DNA from: Lachnospiraceae bacterium UBA5895
GTDB lineage: Bacteria; Bacillota; Clostridia; Lachnospirales; Lachnospiraceae
Reading direction: 5' to 3'
Length of the DNA: 64,000 bases
Assembly (NCBI GenBank): GCA_002431915.1
Contig: DJEP01000026.1
Span: forward strand, 1,992 to 65,991
The notes under the pieces are model-generated. The model was not told the origin of the DNA. It worked only from the letters and a program-made list of their open reading frames with translations, and did no database searches. The stretch's first letter is position 1. Every line of letters starts with the position of its first letter. Shown piece by piece: positions 52,636-61,754 of this stretch. A program made the position numbers and the translations under genes.

Positions 52636-53544
52636 TTATGCCTTTGCTTCTTCCTGTCTGTCCAGTTCCATGATCTCCAACAGTTTCTCTGCCGCCGGCG
52701 CCATAGTCATCTTCGTATTCCTTACGACACAGAACTGTCTCTTTGGTATCATTTTATTGAACCTGAGTTCAAAAAGCAAGCCGGATTCTACATAATCTCT
52801 GGCAAAATCCCGCATCACACACCCTACGCCCAGGTTCCGTCTGACGAACTGTACGATCATATCACTGGTTGCCAGTTCAAATTCCGGCTGCACATAGACG
52901 CCGTTGCCCGCCAGGAATTCATCCATGTAGCTGCGGCTGCTGGTATTTTTCTCAAGAAATATAAGCGGCAGGCTCTCCAGCTCCTGGAAATCCAGCGTCT
53001 TATTTTTATACCCGAAAAATCTTCTTCCCGCCACGAAGACATCCTCGATCTCCCGCACCGGGATCATCTTAATATCCGGTCTCTCCGGAAACGGAGTGCT
53101 GACGATGCCGAAATCGATCCTGCCTTCTCTTAAATAATTCAGGGTCTCCGGCGTCGGTGCATTGGTAACAATCACCTTGATCCCGGGATACTGCTCATGG
53201 AACTTCTCCAGATAGGGAAGCAGGTAGAACTGCAGCGTCATATCGCTGGCACCGATCCGGACTTCACCCAGCTCCACATTCTGCATCTGGTGGATCTTCT
53301 TCACTCCCAGTTCAATCTGCTCATATCCTTTTGCCACATAGGAGTACAGCAATTCGCCCTCGCCGGTCAGCCGCACACCTTTTGCCGCCCGGTGGAAAAG
53401 CGACACATCCAGCGTATTTTCCAGCTGTTTGACAGCCTGACTGACAGCCGGCTGTGAAATGGACAGCTCACCTGCCGCCTTCGTCACACTTCCGCATTTT
53501 GCCACATAATAAAATACTTTATATGCTTCCAGATTATTGATCAT
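52636..53544 (-). CDS. LysR-family transcriptional regulator
   Basis: A 302-residue regulator with an N-terminal winged helix-turn-helix (VTKAAGELSISQPAVSQAVK) and a type 2 periplasmic-binding effector domain (about 90-295). The start follows GGGAG. It is downstream of purA after a terminator and has no adjacent divergent target, so its regulon is not evident. Related proteins include CysB/CysL-like regulators, but specificity cannot be read here. Confidence 0.93.
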   Translation of the reverse strand: MINNLEAYKVFYYVAKCGSVTKAAGELSISQPAVSQAVKQLENTLDVSLFHRAAKGVRLTGEGELLYSYVAKGYEQIELGVKKIHQMQNVELGEVRIGASDMTLQFYLLPYLEKFHEQYPGIKVIVTNAPTPETLNYLREGRIDFGIVSTPFPERPDIKMIPVREIEDVFVAGRRFFGYKNKTLDFQELESLPLIFLEKNTSSRSYMDEFLAGNGVYVQPEFELATSDMIVQFVRRNLGVGCVMRDFARDYVESGLLFELRFNKMIPKRQFCVVRNTKMTMAPAAEKLLEIMELDRQEEAKA

Positions 53545-53667
53545 ATCGCGACTCCCACCCGATTTGTATGCTCCACGCGGCGATTCCGCCTACCGTCCGG
53601 AGGCTATTCATTCGCCAAATACAGATTCCTGTGCAAGCACAAAACTGTACTTGGCTCATCGTATACA

Positions 53668-53708
53668 CAAAAGGACATGGGCTGCATCTTGTGCCGCACC
53701 ATGCCCTC
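53668..53708 (-). terminator. Terminator of purA
   Basis: Arms AGGACATGG (53672-53680) and CCATGCCCT (53699-53707) pair with one mismatch and an inner TGC/GCA pair, followed on the minus strand by TTTTG. It lies about 50 nt after the purA stop. Confidence 0.65.
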
Positions 53709-53756
53709 TTCCGCATTGTTCTGCTATTACTTATTACAATATTACAAATCTTCCGA

Positions 53757-55049
53757 TTATTTCTTCAGAGGACTCTCACGATAAATGATATCTTCTCTTC
53801 CCGGACCGTTGCTGACCATGGTAATAGGGAATCCAATCTGTTCCTCTATGAATTCTACGTACTTTCTGCAGTTCTCGGGCAGATCCTCGAATTTTCTGAT
53901 GCCACGGATATCGCACTTCCAACCGGGCAGCTTCTTCAATACCGGCTTTGCCTTCTCCAGCTTGTAGGTCACAGGGAAGTCCGTAGTAACTTCACCGTCG
54001 ATCTCATATCCCACGCATACAGGAATCTCATCCAGATATCCCAGTGCATCCAGTACGGTAAATGCCACATCGGTAGCACCCTGCAGACGGCAGCCATACT
54101 TGGTAGCCACACAGTCGAACCACCCCATACGTCTGGGACGTCCTGTGGTCGCACCGAATTCACCGCCGTCACCACCGCGGCGACGTAACTCATCAGCCTC
54201 GTCTCCGAAGATCTCGGATACGAAAGCGCCTGCTCCTACGGCGGAAGAATATGCCTTACTTACAGTCACGATCTGCTTGATCTCATAAGGAGGAATACCT
54301 GCTCCGATGGCACCGTATGCTGCCAGCGTGGAAGAAGAAGTTACCATAGGGTAGATTCCGTGATCCGGATCCTTCATGGTACCTAACTGACCCTCTAACA
54401 GAATGGTCTTGCCCTCTTTTAATGCTTTATCCAAGAATGCGGATACATCGCATACAAAAGGTGCGATCATATCGCGATACTCATGCAGAGTATTTAACAG
54501 TTCTGCGGGATCGATCAGGGGCTTGTGGTACAGATGCTCCAAGATAACATTCTTCATCTCGCTGACGCGCTGTACCTTTTCCTCTAACAGTTCGTCATCG
54601 AATAACTCACTTACCTGGAAACCGATCTTCGCATACTTATCAGAATAGAAAGGTGCAATACCGGACTTGGTAGATCCGAAGGACTTACCGCCCAGTCTCT
54701 CCTCTTCGTACTGGTCAAATAAAATATGATAAGGCATTACCATCTGTGCACGGTCGGATACCAGAATCTTGGGCATCGGAACATTTCTGTCTGTGATAGA
54801 CTTGATCTCCTTCATCAGGATGGGAATGTTTAACGCCACGCCGTTACCGATCACGCTGGTGGTATGATTGTAAAATACACCGGAAGGAAGGGTGTGCAGA
54901 GCAAATTTACCATAATTGTTCACGATGGTATGTCCTGCGTTTGCGCCGCCCTGAAAACGTACGATAATGTCCGCTTTCTCTGCCAGCATATCTGTGATCT
55001 TTCCTTTTCCTTCGTCGCCCCAGTTGGCTCCTACAACTGCCTTTACCAT
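53757..55049 (-). CDS. purA: Adenylosuccinate synthetase
   Basis: A 430-residue enzyme that joins IMP and aspartate using GTP, the first step from IMP to AMP. The N-terminal GANWGDEGKGKITD P-loop, catalytic Asp and HTIVNNYGKF are intact, as are GTMKDPDHGIYPMVTSSST and TGRPRRMGWFD. The start at 55049 follows GGAGG. It sits with the other purine genes but behind its own AT-rich promoter region. Confidence 0.97.
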   Translation of the reverse strand: MVKAVVGANWGDEGKGKITDMLAEKADIIVRFQGGANAGHTIVNNYGKFALHTLPSGVFYNHTTSVIGNGVALNIPILMKEIKSITDRNVPMPKILVSDRAQMVMPYHILFDQYEEERLGGKSFGSTKSGIAPFYSDKYAKIGFQVSELFDDELLEEKVQRVSEMKNVILEHLYHKPLIDPAELLNTLHEYRDMIAPFVCDVSAFLDKALKEGKTILLEGQLGTMKDPDHGIYPMVTSSSTLAAYGAIGAGIPPYEIKQIVTVSKAYSSAVGAGAFVSEIFGDEADELRRRGGDGGEFGATTGRPRRMGWFDCVATKYGCRLQGATDVAFTVLDALGYLDEIPVCVGYEIDGEVTTDFPVTYKLEKAKPVLKKLPGWKCDIRGIRKFEDLPENCRKYVEFIEEQIGFPITMVSNGPGREDIIYRESPLKK

Positions 55050-55211
55050 GTTTTCCTCCATTCTTTATCACAGTTCGTGATAAATCTAACTCAAATCTCT
55101 TACTTTTGTGAGGGAAAAACATTTCTCCCACACTGCTTTCCAGTATACATCACTTTGTAATATAAGTAAAATCAATATTTATTATATTTATTATAATCTA
55201 CATCTATATCC

Positions 55212-55249
55212 AAAACGCGCAGCGTTTTGACATGCGAAACTTTTCGCAT
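55212..55249 (-). terminator. Double hairpin after the purF-like gene
   Basis: Two adjacent hairpins on the minus strand: ATGCGAA/TTCGCAT overlapping the stop codon, then AAAACGC/GCGTTTT ending in a T-run. They probably end transcription of the purF-like gene before purA. Confidence 0.6.
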
Positions 55250-56655
55250 TATTCTCTTCCATCCCAGCAATACGTACACAACTTCTCTCTGCCGATGCCC
55301 ACGGACTCGATCATGTCATCCAGTCTCTGGAACTGCAGGGTGGTGAAATTCAGCTGTCTGCCGATACGGGATACCATTTCCGCATACTCCGGCGTATCGG
55401 GATCCACGTAATTTTTCAGGTCGATTTCTCTGCCTTCCTGCTCGATCTCTTTAATCACACGACGGGTGATCAGATCCATCTCGGAGGAGGATCTGGAGAA
55501 ATTCAGATACTTACAACCGTATAATAACGGAGGGCATGCCGGACGGATATGTACTTCCTTCGCACCGCTCTGGTATAAAAATTCCGTCGTCTCTCTCAGC
55601 TGTGTACCCCGGACAATGGAATCATCAATGAGCAGCAGGCTCTGATCCTGAATCAGATCGTGTACCGGGATCAGCTTCATCTTCGCAATCAGATTACGCT
55701 GGGTCTGAATCGTCGGCATAAAAGATCTGGGCCAGGTCGGTGTATACTTGATGAACGGACGGGAAAAAGGAATGCCCGAACGGTTCGCGTATCCCACTGC
55801 ATGGGCGGTACCGGAATCCGGTACTCCCGCTACGATATCCGGCTTCACATTGTCGCGCTCCGCCAGCTTGGCGCCGCACTGATAACGCATTTTCTCAACA
55901 CTGATGCCCTCATAGGATGAGGACGGATATCCGTAATAAACCCACAAAAACGTACAGATCTTCATGTCCTTGCCGGGCTGTACCAGTGTCCGCACACCTT
56001 CCGGCGTCACGACAGCGATCTCTCCCGGTCCCAGTTCACGTACAGGCTGGTATCCCAGATTCAGATAGGCAAAACTTTCAAAGGAGACACAGTATGCTCC
56101 TTCTTTTTTGCCCACAGCCACCGGGGTCCGCCCCATCTTATCTCTGGCCGCATAGATTCCCTTCGGTGTCATGATCAGTAACGTCAGGGAACCGTCGATG
56201 ATCTCCTGGGCATACTGGATGCCCTCCACCAGATTATCCTTCTGATTGACAATTGCCGCCACCAGTTCCGTGGCGTTGATATCTCCGCCGCTCATCTCCA
56301 GGAAATGGGAATGTCCTTTTGCGAACAGATCCTGAATGATGACATCGATGTTATTGATTTTGCCTACCGTGGTAATGGCATAGGTTCCATGATGGGAACG
56401 CACCATCAGCGGCTGGGGTTCAAAATCGGAAATACATCCGATACCGAGATTCCCCCGCATCTCATTGACGTCCTTGTCGAACTTTGTACGGAACGGCGCA
56501 TTCTCGATATTGTGGATGGCTCTGTTATAACCTTCCTCTTTGCTGTAGACTGCCATTCCGGCACGTCTGGTTCCCAGATGGGAATGATAGTCTGTTCCGA
56601 AAAACAGATCAAACACACAGTCTTCTTTTGCTGCGACTCCAAAAAATCCACCCAT
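55249..56655 (-). CDS. PurF-like amidophosphoribosyltransferase lacking the N-terminal cysteine
   Basis: A 468-residue paralogue of PurF. The PRPP loop LLLIDDSIVRGTQ is intact and the Ntn-glutaminase fold is recognisable (YHSHLGTRRAGMAVY). However, the protein starts MGGFFGVAAKEDC, with no cysteine where PurF exposes Cys1 as the glutaminase nucleophile; the nearest Cys is residue 13. It could use ammonia, act on another substrate, or regulate purine synthesis. A canonical purF lies 1.7 kb away, so redundancy is unlikely. It is transcribed after purB. Confidence 0.88.
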   Translation of the reverse strand: MGGFFGVAAKEDCVFDLFFGTDYHSHLGTRRAGMAVYSKEEGYNRAIHNIENAPFRTKFDKDVNEMRGNLGIGCISDFEPQPLMVRSHHGTYAITTVGKINNIDVIIQDLFAKGHSHFLEMSGGDINATELVAAIVNQKDNLVEGIQYAQEIIDGSLTLLIMTPKGIYAARDKMGRTPVAVGKKEGAYCVSFESFAYLNLGYQPVRELGPGEIAVVTPEGVRTLVQPGKDMKICTFLWVYYGYPSSSYEGISVEKMRYQCGAKLAERDNVKPDIVAGVPDSGTAHAVGYANRSGIPFSRPFIKYTPTWPRSFMPTIQTQRNLIAKMKLIPVHDLIQDQSLLLIDDSIVRGTQLRETTEFLYQSGAKEVHIRPACPPLLYGCKYLNFSRSSSEMDLITRRVIKEIEQEGREIDLKNYVDPDTPEYAEMVSRIGRQLNFTTLQFQRLDDMIESVGIGREKLCTYCWDGRE

Positions 56656-56754
56656 TTTTGTCTCCTGCTCTCTGCTGTTTATTTTACCGTAACGCAGAAA
56701 ACCGCCATTGGCTTTTGGTCAAATGACGGGTTTCTGTGATTGTAACATTCCTAT

Positions 56755-58212
56755 TTATACATTGATCTCCGCTTTCACGCCCAGGAAATCCTTGTTTGCC
56801 TCCAGGATGGGATTGATCACATTTTTCAGGAAAGCGTCCACCTGTTCTTTGGAGCGTCCGATATATTTGGACGGATCCATGGATGCCTTCAGTTCCTCCA
56901 GTCCCATGGGGAATGCGGGATCTGCGGCGATCAGTTCCAACAGGTTGTTCTCCTTGCCTTCTACCTTCACATTGCGTCCGGCTTCCATGGAAAGCTCACG
57001 GATACGCTCATGCAGCTCCTGACGATTACCGCCTAACTTTACAGCATCCATCATGATATTCTCGGTAGCCATGAAAGGAAGTTCGCTCATCAAGTGTTTC
57101 TCAATTACCTTCGGATATACCACCAGACCATCCACCACGTTCAGGCACAGATCCAGGATGCCATCGATGGCAAGGAAGCCTTCGGGAATGGACAGTCTCT
57201 TGTTAGCGGAGTCATCCAGGGTTCTCTCGAACCACTGGGTAGCGGAAGTAATGGCGGGATTCAGGGCATCTACCATCACATAACGGGACAGGGAAGCAAT
57301 ACGCTCACTTCTCATGGGATTACGCTTATATGCCATAGCGGAGGAACCGATCTGATTCTTCTCGAAGGGTTCTTCCACTTCCTTCAGATGCTGTAACAGA
57401 CGGATGTCATTGCTCATCTTGTGTGCGGATGCCGCAATACCTGCCAGTACATTGGCTACTCTGGTATCCACCTTACGGGAATAGGTCTGTCCGGATACGG
57501 GATAGCACTCCTTGAAGCCCATCTTGGCGGCGATCATGGGATCGATCTTGTCGATGGTCTCCTGATCTCCGTTGAACAGCTCCAGGAAGGATGCCTGGGT
57601 TCCGGTGGTTCCCTTGGAGCCTAACAGCTTCATGGTATTCAGAACATGATCCAGGTCTTCCAGATCCAAAGAGAACTCCTGCAGCCACAGTGTTGCTCTC
57701 TTACCTACGGTCGTAGGCTGTGCAGGCTGAAAATGAGTAAATGCCAGGGTCGGCTGTGCCTTATACTTGTCTGCAAAGTCAGCCAGTTCCTTCATGACAT
57801 TGATCAGCTTTTTTCTGACTAATTTCAGTGCTTCTGTCATCACAATAATATCGGTGTTGTCACCCACATAACAGGAAGTAGCACCCAGATGGATGATTCC
57901 GGCTGCCTTGGGGCACTGCTGTCCGTATGCATAAACATGGCTCATAACATCATGACGTACCAGCTTCTCACGCTCTTTTGCCACATCATAGTTGATGTCT
58001 TCGGCGTGTGCCTTCAGCTCCTCGATCTGTTCATCTGTGATGACGGGTTTGCCATCCTGGGACAGTCCCAGCTCTTTCTCCGTCTCTGCCAGTGCGATCC
58101 ACAGCTTTCTCCAGGTGCGGAATTTCATATCCGGGGAGAAAATATACTGCATCTCCTTGCTGGCATAGCGTTCGGATAACGGGCTCTGATATCTGTCTGT
58201 ACCTGTACTCAT
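56755..58212 (-). CDS. purB: Adenylosuccinate lyase
   Basis: A 485-residue lyase acting twice in purine synthesis (SAICAR to AICAR, and adenylosuccinate to AMP). The signature is SSAMAYKRNPMRSERI, with the catalytic Ser loop; TSCYVGDNTDI and HFQPAQPTTVGKR are also present. It is of the longer, eukaryote-like PurB type. The start at 58212 (MSTGTDRYQSPLSERY) has GAGGAGC upstream; 27 open codons beyond it lie in repeat copy B. Confidence 0.96.
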   Translation of the reverse strand: MSTGTDRYQSPLSERYASKEMQYIFSPDMKFRTWRKLWIALAETEKELGLSQDGKPVITDEQIEELKAHAEDINYDVAKEREKLVRHDVMSHVYAYGQQCPKAAGIIHLGATSCYVGDNTDIIVMTEALKLVRKKLINVMKELADFADKYKAQPTLAFTHFQPAQPTTVGKRATLWLQEFSLDLEDLDHVLNTMKLLGSKGTTGTQASFLELFNGDQETIDKIDPMIAAKMGFKECYPVSGQTYSRKVDTRVANVLAGIAASAHKMSNDIRLLQHLKEVEEPFEKNQIGSSAMAYKRNPMRSERIASLSRYVMVDALNPAITSATQWFERTLDDSANKRLSIPEGFLAIDGILDLCLNVVDGLVVYPKVIEKHLMSELPFMATENIMMDAVKLGGNRQELHERIRELSMEAGRNVKVEGKENNLLELIAADPAFPMGLEELKASMDPSKYIGRSKEQVDAFLKNVINPILEANKDFLGVKAEINV

Positions 58213-58243
58213 TTGTCTGCTCCTCTTATTTTCTAAATTATTG

Positions 58244-58350
58244 CAACTATTCCAAACCCATCCCTCACATTTCCAAAATCGTATGACTCTCATACTTTCC
58301 CGCTGCTCCGCGCTGATTTTGTTCTTATTCTAAGGGGTTCTGAATAGTTA
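58244..58350. repeat. Palindromic intergenic repeat, copy B
   Basis: Bounded by GCAACTATTC (58243-58252) and TCTGAATAGTTATT (58339-58352), with an internal GTATGA/TCATAC hairpin and the AAAATCG segment also found in copies A and D. It fills the gap between purF and purB. Confidence 0.55.
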
Positions 58351-58354
58351 TTGT

Positions 58355-59806
58355 TTATTTGTCAAACTCTCCGCGAATATCCTCCTCGGGCGGTTCCATC
58401 GGATATTTCCCTGTAAAGCATCCCTTACAGATGCCGAGCCTGCCGCCTACCAGTTCTTCCAGTCTCTCGATCTTCAGATAGTCCAGACTGTCCGTACCGA
58501 TGAGATCACTGATCTCTTTGATGGAACGATTATAGGCGATCAGCTGGTCTCTCGCCGGAACATCCGTACCGAAATAGCAGGGCCACAGAAAAGGCGGTGA
58601 ACTGACTCTCATATGGACTTCCTTCGCTCCTACCTCCCGTAACATCTTCACGATACGGTCGGAGGTGGTGCCGCGGACAATGGAATCATCGATCATAATG
58701 ACACGCTTGCCTTCCACGGCTTTCCGGATGGGATTTAACTTGACCTGAACACTGCTCTCTCTGCTCTTCTGCTTCGGCTTGATAAAGGTTCTGCCCACAT
58801 AGGCATTTTTCACGAATCCCATACCGTAAGGAATTCCGGACTGCATAGAATATCCCATGGCAGCACAGTTACCGGACTCCGGCACGCCGATGACCAGATC
58901 CGCATCCACCGGGGAATCCATAGCCAGGAACTTTCCTGCCAGAATACGGGAATCGTACACACTGATTCCGTCGATGAAGCTGTCGGGTCTGGCGAAATAA
59001 ATATACTCAAAAATACATCTTGCGGTATCCGCAGGCTTCAATACATGGGTAGTGTCGGACTCGATCCCCTTCTCCGGAGATATGGTCACGATCTCTCCGG
59101 GTAACACATCCCGGACAAATTCTGCCCCTACCGTATCTAGAGCACAGGTCTCACTGGACAGAAAATAGGCATTATCTCTCTTACCGATACATAAAGGCTT
59201 AAAACCATAAGGATCTCTGGCACCGATCAGCTTCCTCGGAGACATCACCACCAGGGAGTAGGCTCCCTTGATCTTCGTCATGGCTCTGCCTACCGCTTCC
59301 TCGACGGATTTGGAGTTCAGGCGCTCTCTGGCAATATGGTACGCAATGACCTCGGAGTCAATGGTGGTCTGGAAGATCGCTCCGGTATACTCCAGCTCTC
59401 TCCGCAGCTCCGGAGCGTTGATCAGATTACCGTTATGCGCCAGTCCCAAAGTACCTTTTACATAGTTAAGCACCAGGGGCTGTGCATTCTCTCTGGTGGA
59501 GCCGCCCGCCGTGGAATAGCGGACATGGCCAACACCGATGTCACCCTTTAATTTTTCCAGGTGCTCCGGTGTAAATGCCTCGTTGACCAGTCCCATATCC
59601 TTGCTGCTTAATACTTTTCCTTTGGGACCGTTCGTATCGCTGACGGCGATACCGCAGCTCTCCTGTCCTCTGTGCTGCAACGCCAGAAGCCCGTAATAGA
59701 TCGTGGATGCCACATCGTGTCCGTCAAAATCGTACACACCGAAGACACCGCATTCTTCCTTTAATTTATCATTATTTTCCGTCTGGATATAAATGTTGTC
59801 CGTCAC
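58355..59806 (-). CDS. purF: Amidophosphoribosyltransferase PurF
   Basis: A 483-residue committed enzyme of purine synthesis, converting PRPP and glutamine to phosphoribosylamine. A propeptide of about 18 residues precedes Cys19 (EECGVFGVY), the glutaminase nucleophile. The PRPP loop is VIMIDDSIVRGTTSDRI. C-terminal Cys (GICKGCF) may take part in the Fe-S cluster typical of Gram-positive PurF. It is downstream of purC in the same direction. Confidence 0.97.
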   Translation of the reverse strand: MTDNIYIQTENNDKLKEECGVFGVYDFDGHDVASTIYYGLLALQHRGQESCGIAVSDTNGPKGKVLSSKDMGLVNEAFTPEHLEKLKGDIGVGHVRYSTAGGSTRENAQPLVLNYVKGTLGLAHNGNLINAPELRRELEYTGAIFQTTIDSEVIAYHIARERLNSKSVEEAVGRAMTKIKGAYSLVVMSPRKLIGARDPYGFKPLCIGKRDNAYFLSSETCALDTVGAEFVRDVLPGEIVTISPEKGIESDTTHVLKPADTARCIFEYIYFARPDSFIDGISVYDSRILAGKFLAMDSPVDADLVIGVPESGNCAAMGYSMQSGIPYGMGFVKNAYVGRTFIKPKQKSRESSVQVKLNPIRKAVEGKRVIMIDDSIVRGTTSDRIVKMLREVGAKEVHMRVSSPPFLWPCYFGTDVPARDQLIAYNRSIKEISDLIGTDSLDYLKIERLEELVGGRLGICKGCFTGKYPMEPPEEDIRGEFDK

Positions 59807-59863
59807 CTGTAAGCCTTACCTTTCCTGCCTGCCCCCGCAAAAAAGAATACCCGAAAACGTTAT

Positions 59864-60739
59864 TTACAGTTCCCTGCCTGTCAGCATCTTGTATGCCTGA
59901 AGATATTTGTCGATGGTCTTCTGCACGATATCCTCCGGCAGCTTCCAGCCCTTTTCTGGGTTGGCTTTCAGCCAGTCTCTTGCAAACTGCTTGTCAAAGG
60001 AAGGCTGTCCGTGACCGGGCTCATAGCCGTCTACCGGCCAGAAACGGGAACTGTCGGGAGTCAGTACTTCATCTCCCAGTACCATGTTGCCGTTCTCGTC
60101 CAGACCGAACTCAAACTTGGTATCTGCGATAATAATTCCTCTGGTCAGTGCGTAATCCGCACACTTTTTATAAATAGCGATGGTATAGTCACGAAGCTTG
60201 GCAGCATATTCTGCTCCCTTGCCCGGGAAACGCTTCTCCAGATATTCCACACTCTGCTCATAGGAGATGTTCTCATCATGATCTCCGATCTCCGCCTTGG
60301 TGGAAGGGGTATAGATGGGCTCAGGAAGCTTGTCTGCCTCCTTCAGACCTTCCGGAAGCTTAATACCGCAAACGGTACCGTTCTTCTTGTAGCTTTCCCA
60401 GCCGCTTCCGGTAATGTATCCACGAACGATGCACTCGATGGGGAGCATGTTCAGCTTCTTGCACATCATGCTGTTACCGTCAAATTTCGGCTGTCTGAAA
60501 AATTCAGGCATATCATTGACATCTACAGATACCATATGATTGGGAATCACATCCTCTGTCATGTCAAACCAGAATTTCGACATCTGGGTCAATACAGTTC
60601 CCTTCTTCGTTACTGTGTTGTCCAAGATCACATCAAAGCAGCTGATACGGTCAGTTGCCACCATGATCAGGGTGTCTCCGTTGTCGTAGATCTCACGAAC
60701 TTTGCCTTCCTTGATCGGTTTCATTTCCTGTACGCTCAT
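59864..60739 (-). CDS. purC: SAICAR synthetase
   Basis: A 291-residue ATP-dependent ligase joining CAIR and aspartate. The N-terminus [20 protein letters not shown] and the signatures [13 protein letters not shown] and [15 protein letters not shown] are intact. Length is that of the longer PurC class. The leader contains the palindromic repeat copy C. Confidence 0.97.
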   Translation of the reverse strand: MSVQEMKPIKEGKVREIYDNGDTLIMVATDRISCFDVILDNTVTKKGTVLTQMSKFWFDMTEDVIPNHMVSVDVNDMPEFFRQPKFDGNSMMCKKLNMLPIECIVRGYITGSGWESYKKNGTVCGIKLPEGLKEADKLPEPIYTPSTKAEIGDHDENISYEQSVEYLEKRFPGKGAEYAAKLRDYTIAIYKKCADYALTRGIIIADTKFEFGLDENGNMVLGDEVLTPDSSRFWPVDGYEPGHGQPSFDKQFARDWLKANPEKGWKLPEDIVQKTIDKYLQAYKMLTGREL

Positions 60740-60776
60740 ACCATCAGTCCTCGCATTCTTATGTTTTCAATTTTTT

Positions 60777-60873
60777 GCAACTATTCAGAGCCATGTAAAT
60801 ATCAATGAATATTCGGCGAATGCTGGCATTCGTAAGAATATTTATCGATATTTATAGGGCTCTGAATAGTTAC
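60777..60873. repeat. Palindromic intergenic repeat, copy C (near-complete palindrome)
   Basis: The ends GCAACTATTCAGAGCC (60777-60792) and GGCTCTGAATAGTT (60858-60871) are inverted. The inside also pairs: AATATC..AATATTC with GAATATT..GATATT, and a central CGAATGCTGGCATTCG. Nearly the whole 97 bp can fold as one hairpin. It lies 38 nt upstream of purC. Confidence 0.75.
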
Positions 60874-60887
60874 TGTTTCCTTTGGAA

Positions 60888-60916
60888 TAGGTGTGGGTCA
60901 GATAAACCCACACCTA
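60888..60916 (-). terminator. Hairpin after the amino-acid ABC operon
   Basis: A perfect 11-bp stem (TAGGTGTGGGT/ACCCACACCTA) with a 7-nt loop, 39 nt after the stop of the ATP-binding gene. Only a short T-run follows, so termination strength is uncertain. Confidence 0.6.
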
Positions 60917-60954
60917 ATAGATAAACAGATTTGCGAAAAAAAATCAATATATTT

Positions 60955-61740
60955 TTATTGCAGTTTTCCGATAAATTCCCGAACCCGGGCATTTTCCGTG
61001 GCAAAAAGCTGTTCGGGAGAACCTTCCTCCACGATCACACCCTGCTCCATGAAAATGATGCGGTCGGATACCTCTCTTGCAAACTGCATCTCATGGGTCA
61101 CGATGATCATGGTCATATGCTCACTTGCCAGCTGTCTGATAACCTTCAATACTTCCGCAGTCAGTTCCGGATCCAGTGCCGAGGTCGGCTCATCGAAGAA
61201 CAGAATCTTGGGCTGCAGCGCCAGTGCCCTGGCTATGGATACTCTCTGCTGCTGTCCGCCGGATAACTGGTAAGGGTAGGCGTCTGCCTTATCCGACAGT
61301 CCTAACTGTGCCAGCAGCTTCTCCGCCCTCTCCACAGCTTCTGTGCGGCTTACCTTATCCACATGGATCGGCGCATCGATGATATTTTTCATCACCGTAT
61401 AATGAGGAAACAGGTTAAAGTTCTGGAACACCAGTCCGAAGCATTTGCGGATCTTATGTAATTCCGCTTTCGATGCGTATTCGCACTGTACTCTGCCGTT
61501 TTTATCCGTCTTCTCCGAAGCCGCCGTCTGTCCTAAATAGATCAGCTCGCCGCCGTCCATTTTCTCCAAAAGCGTTGCACAGCGAAGCAGTGTGGACTTA
61601 CCGGAACCGGAGGGTCCGATGATGGAGACGACCTCTCCCTTTTTCACAGTCAGGGAGATATCCTTCAGTACTCCGTTGCCGTCAAAACTTTTTTTCACAT
61701 GATTCATTTCTAAGAGGATTTCTCCGTCTGTCTGTCCCAT
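60955..61740 (-). CDS. Polar amino-acid ABC transporter ATP-binding protein
   Basis: A 261-residue GlnQ-type ATPase. Walker A is GPSGSGKST, the signature is LSGGQQQR, Walker B is ILFFDEPTSALDP and the switch His is in VTHEMQF. A Lys/Cys-rich insert of about 20 residues after the first strands (ASEKTDKNGRVQCEYASKAE) is unusual. It is third in a three-gene operon after the binding protein and permease. Confidence 0.95.
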   Translation of the reverse strand: MGQTDGEILLEMNHVKKSFDGNGVLKDISLTVKKGEVVSIIGPSGSGKSTLLRCATLLEKMDGGELIYLGQTAASEKTDKNGRVQCEYASKAELHKIRKCFGLVFQNFNLFPHYTVMKNIIDAPIHVDKVSRTEAVERAEKLLAQLGLSDKADAYPYQLSGGQQQRVSIARALALQPKILFFDEPTSALDPELTAEVLKVIRQLASEHMTMIIVTHEMQFAREVSDRIIFMEQGVIVEEGSPEQLFATENARVREFIGKLQ

Positions 61741-61754
61741 ATACGTTACTGCTC

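Noticed and set aside
53545..53756. Possible small gene between lysR and purA
   Set aside because: Short frames on both strands lack ribosome binding sites; only the purA terminator hairpin is supported.
58213..58293. N-terminal extension of purB
   Set aside because: The extra 27 codons lie in repeat copy B, and a strong ribosome binding site precedes the ATG at 58212.
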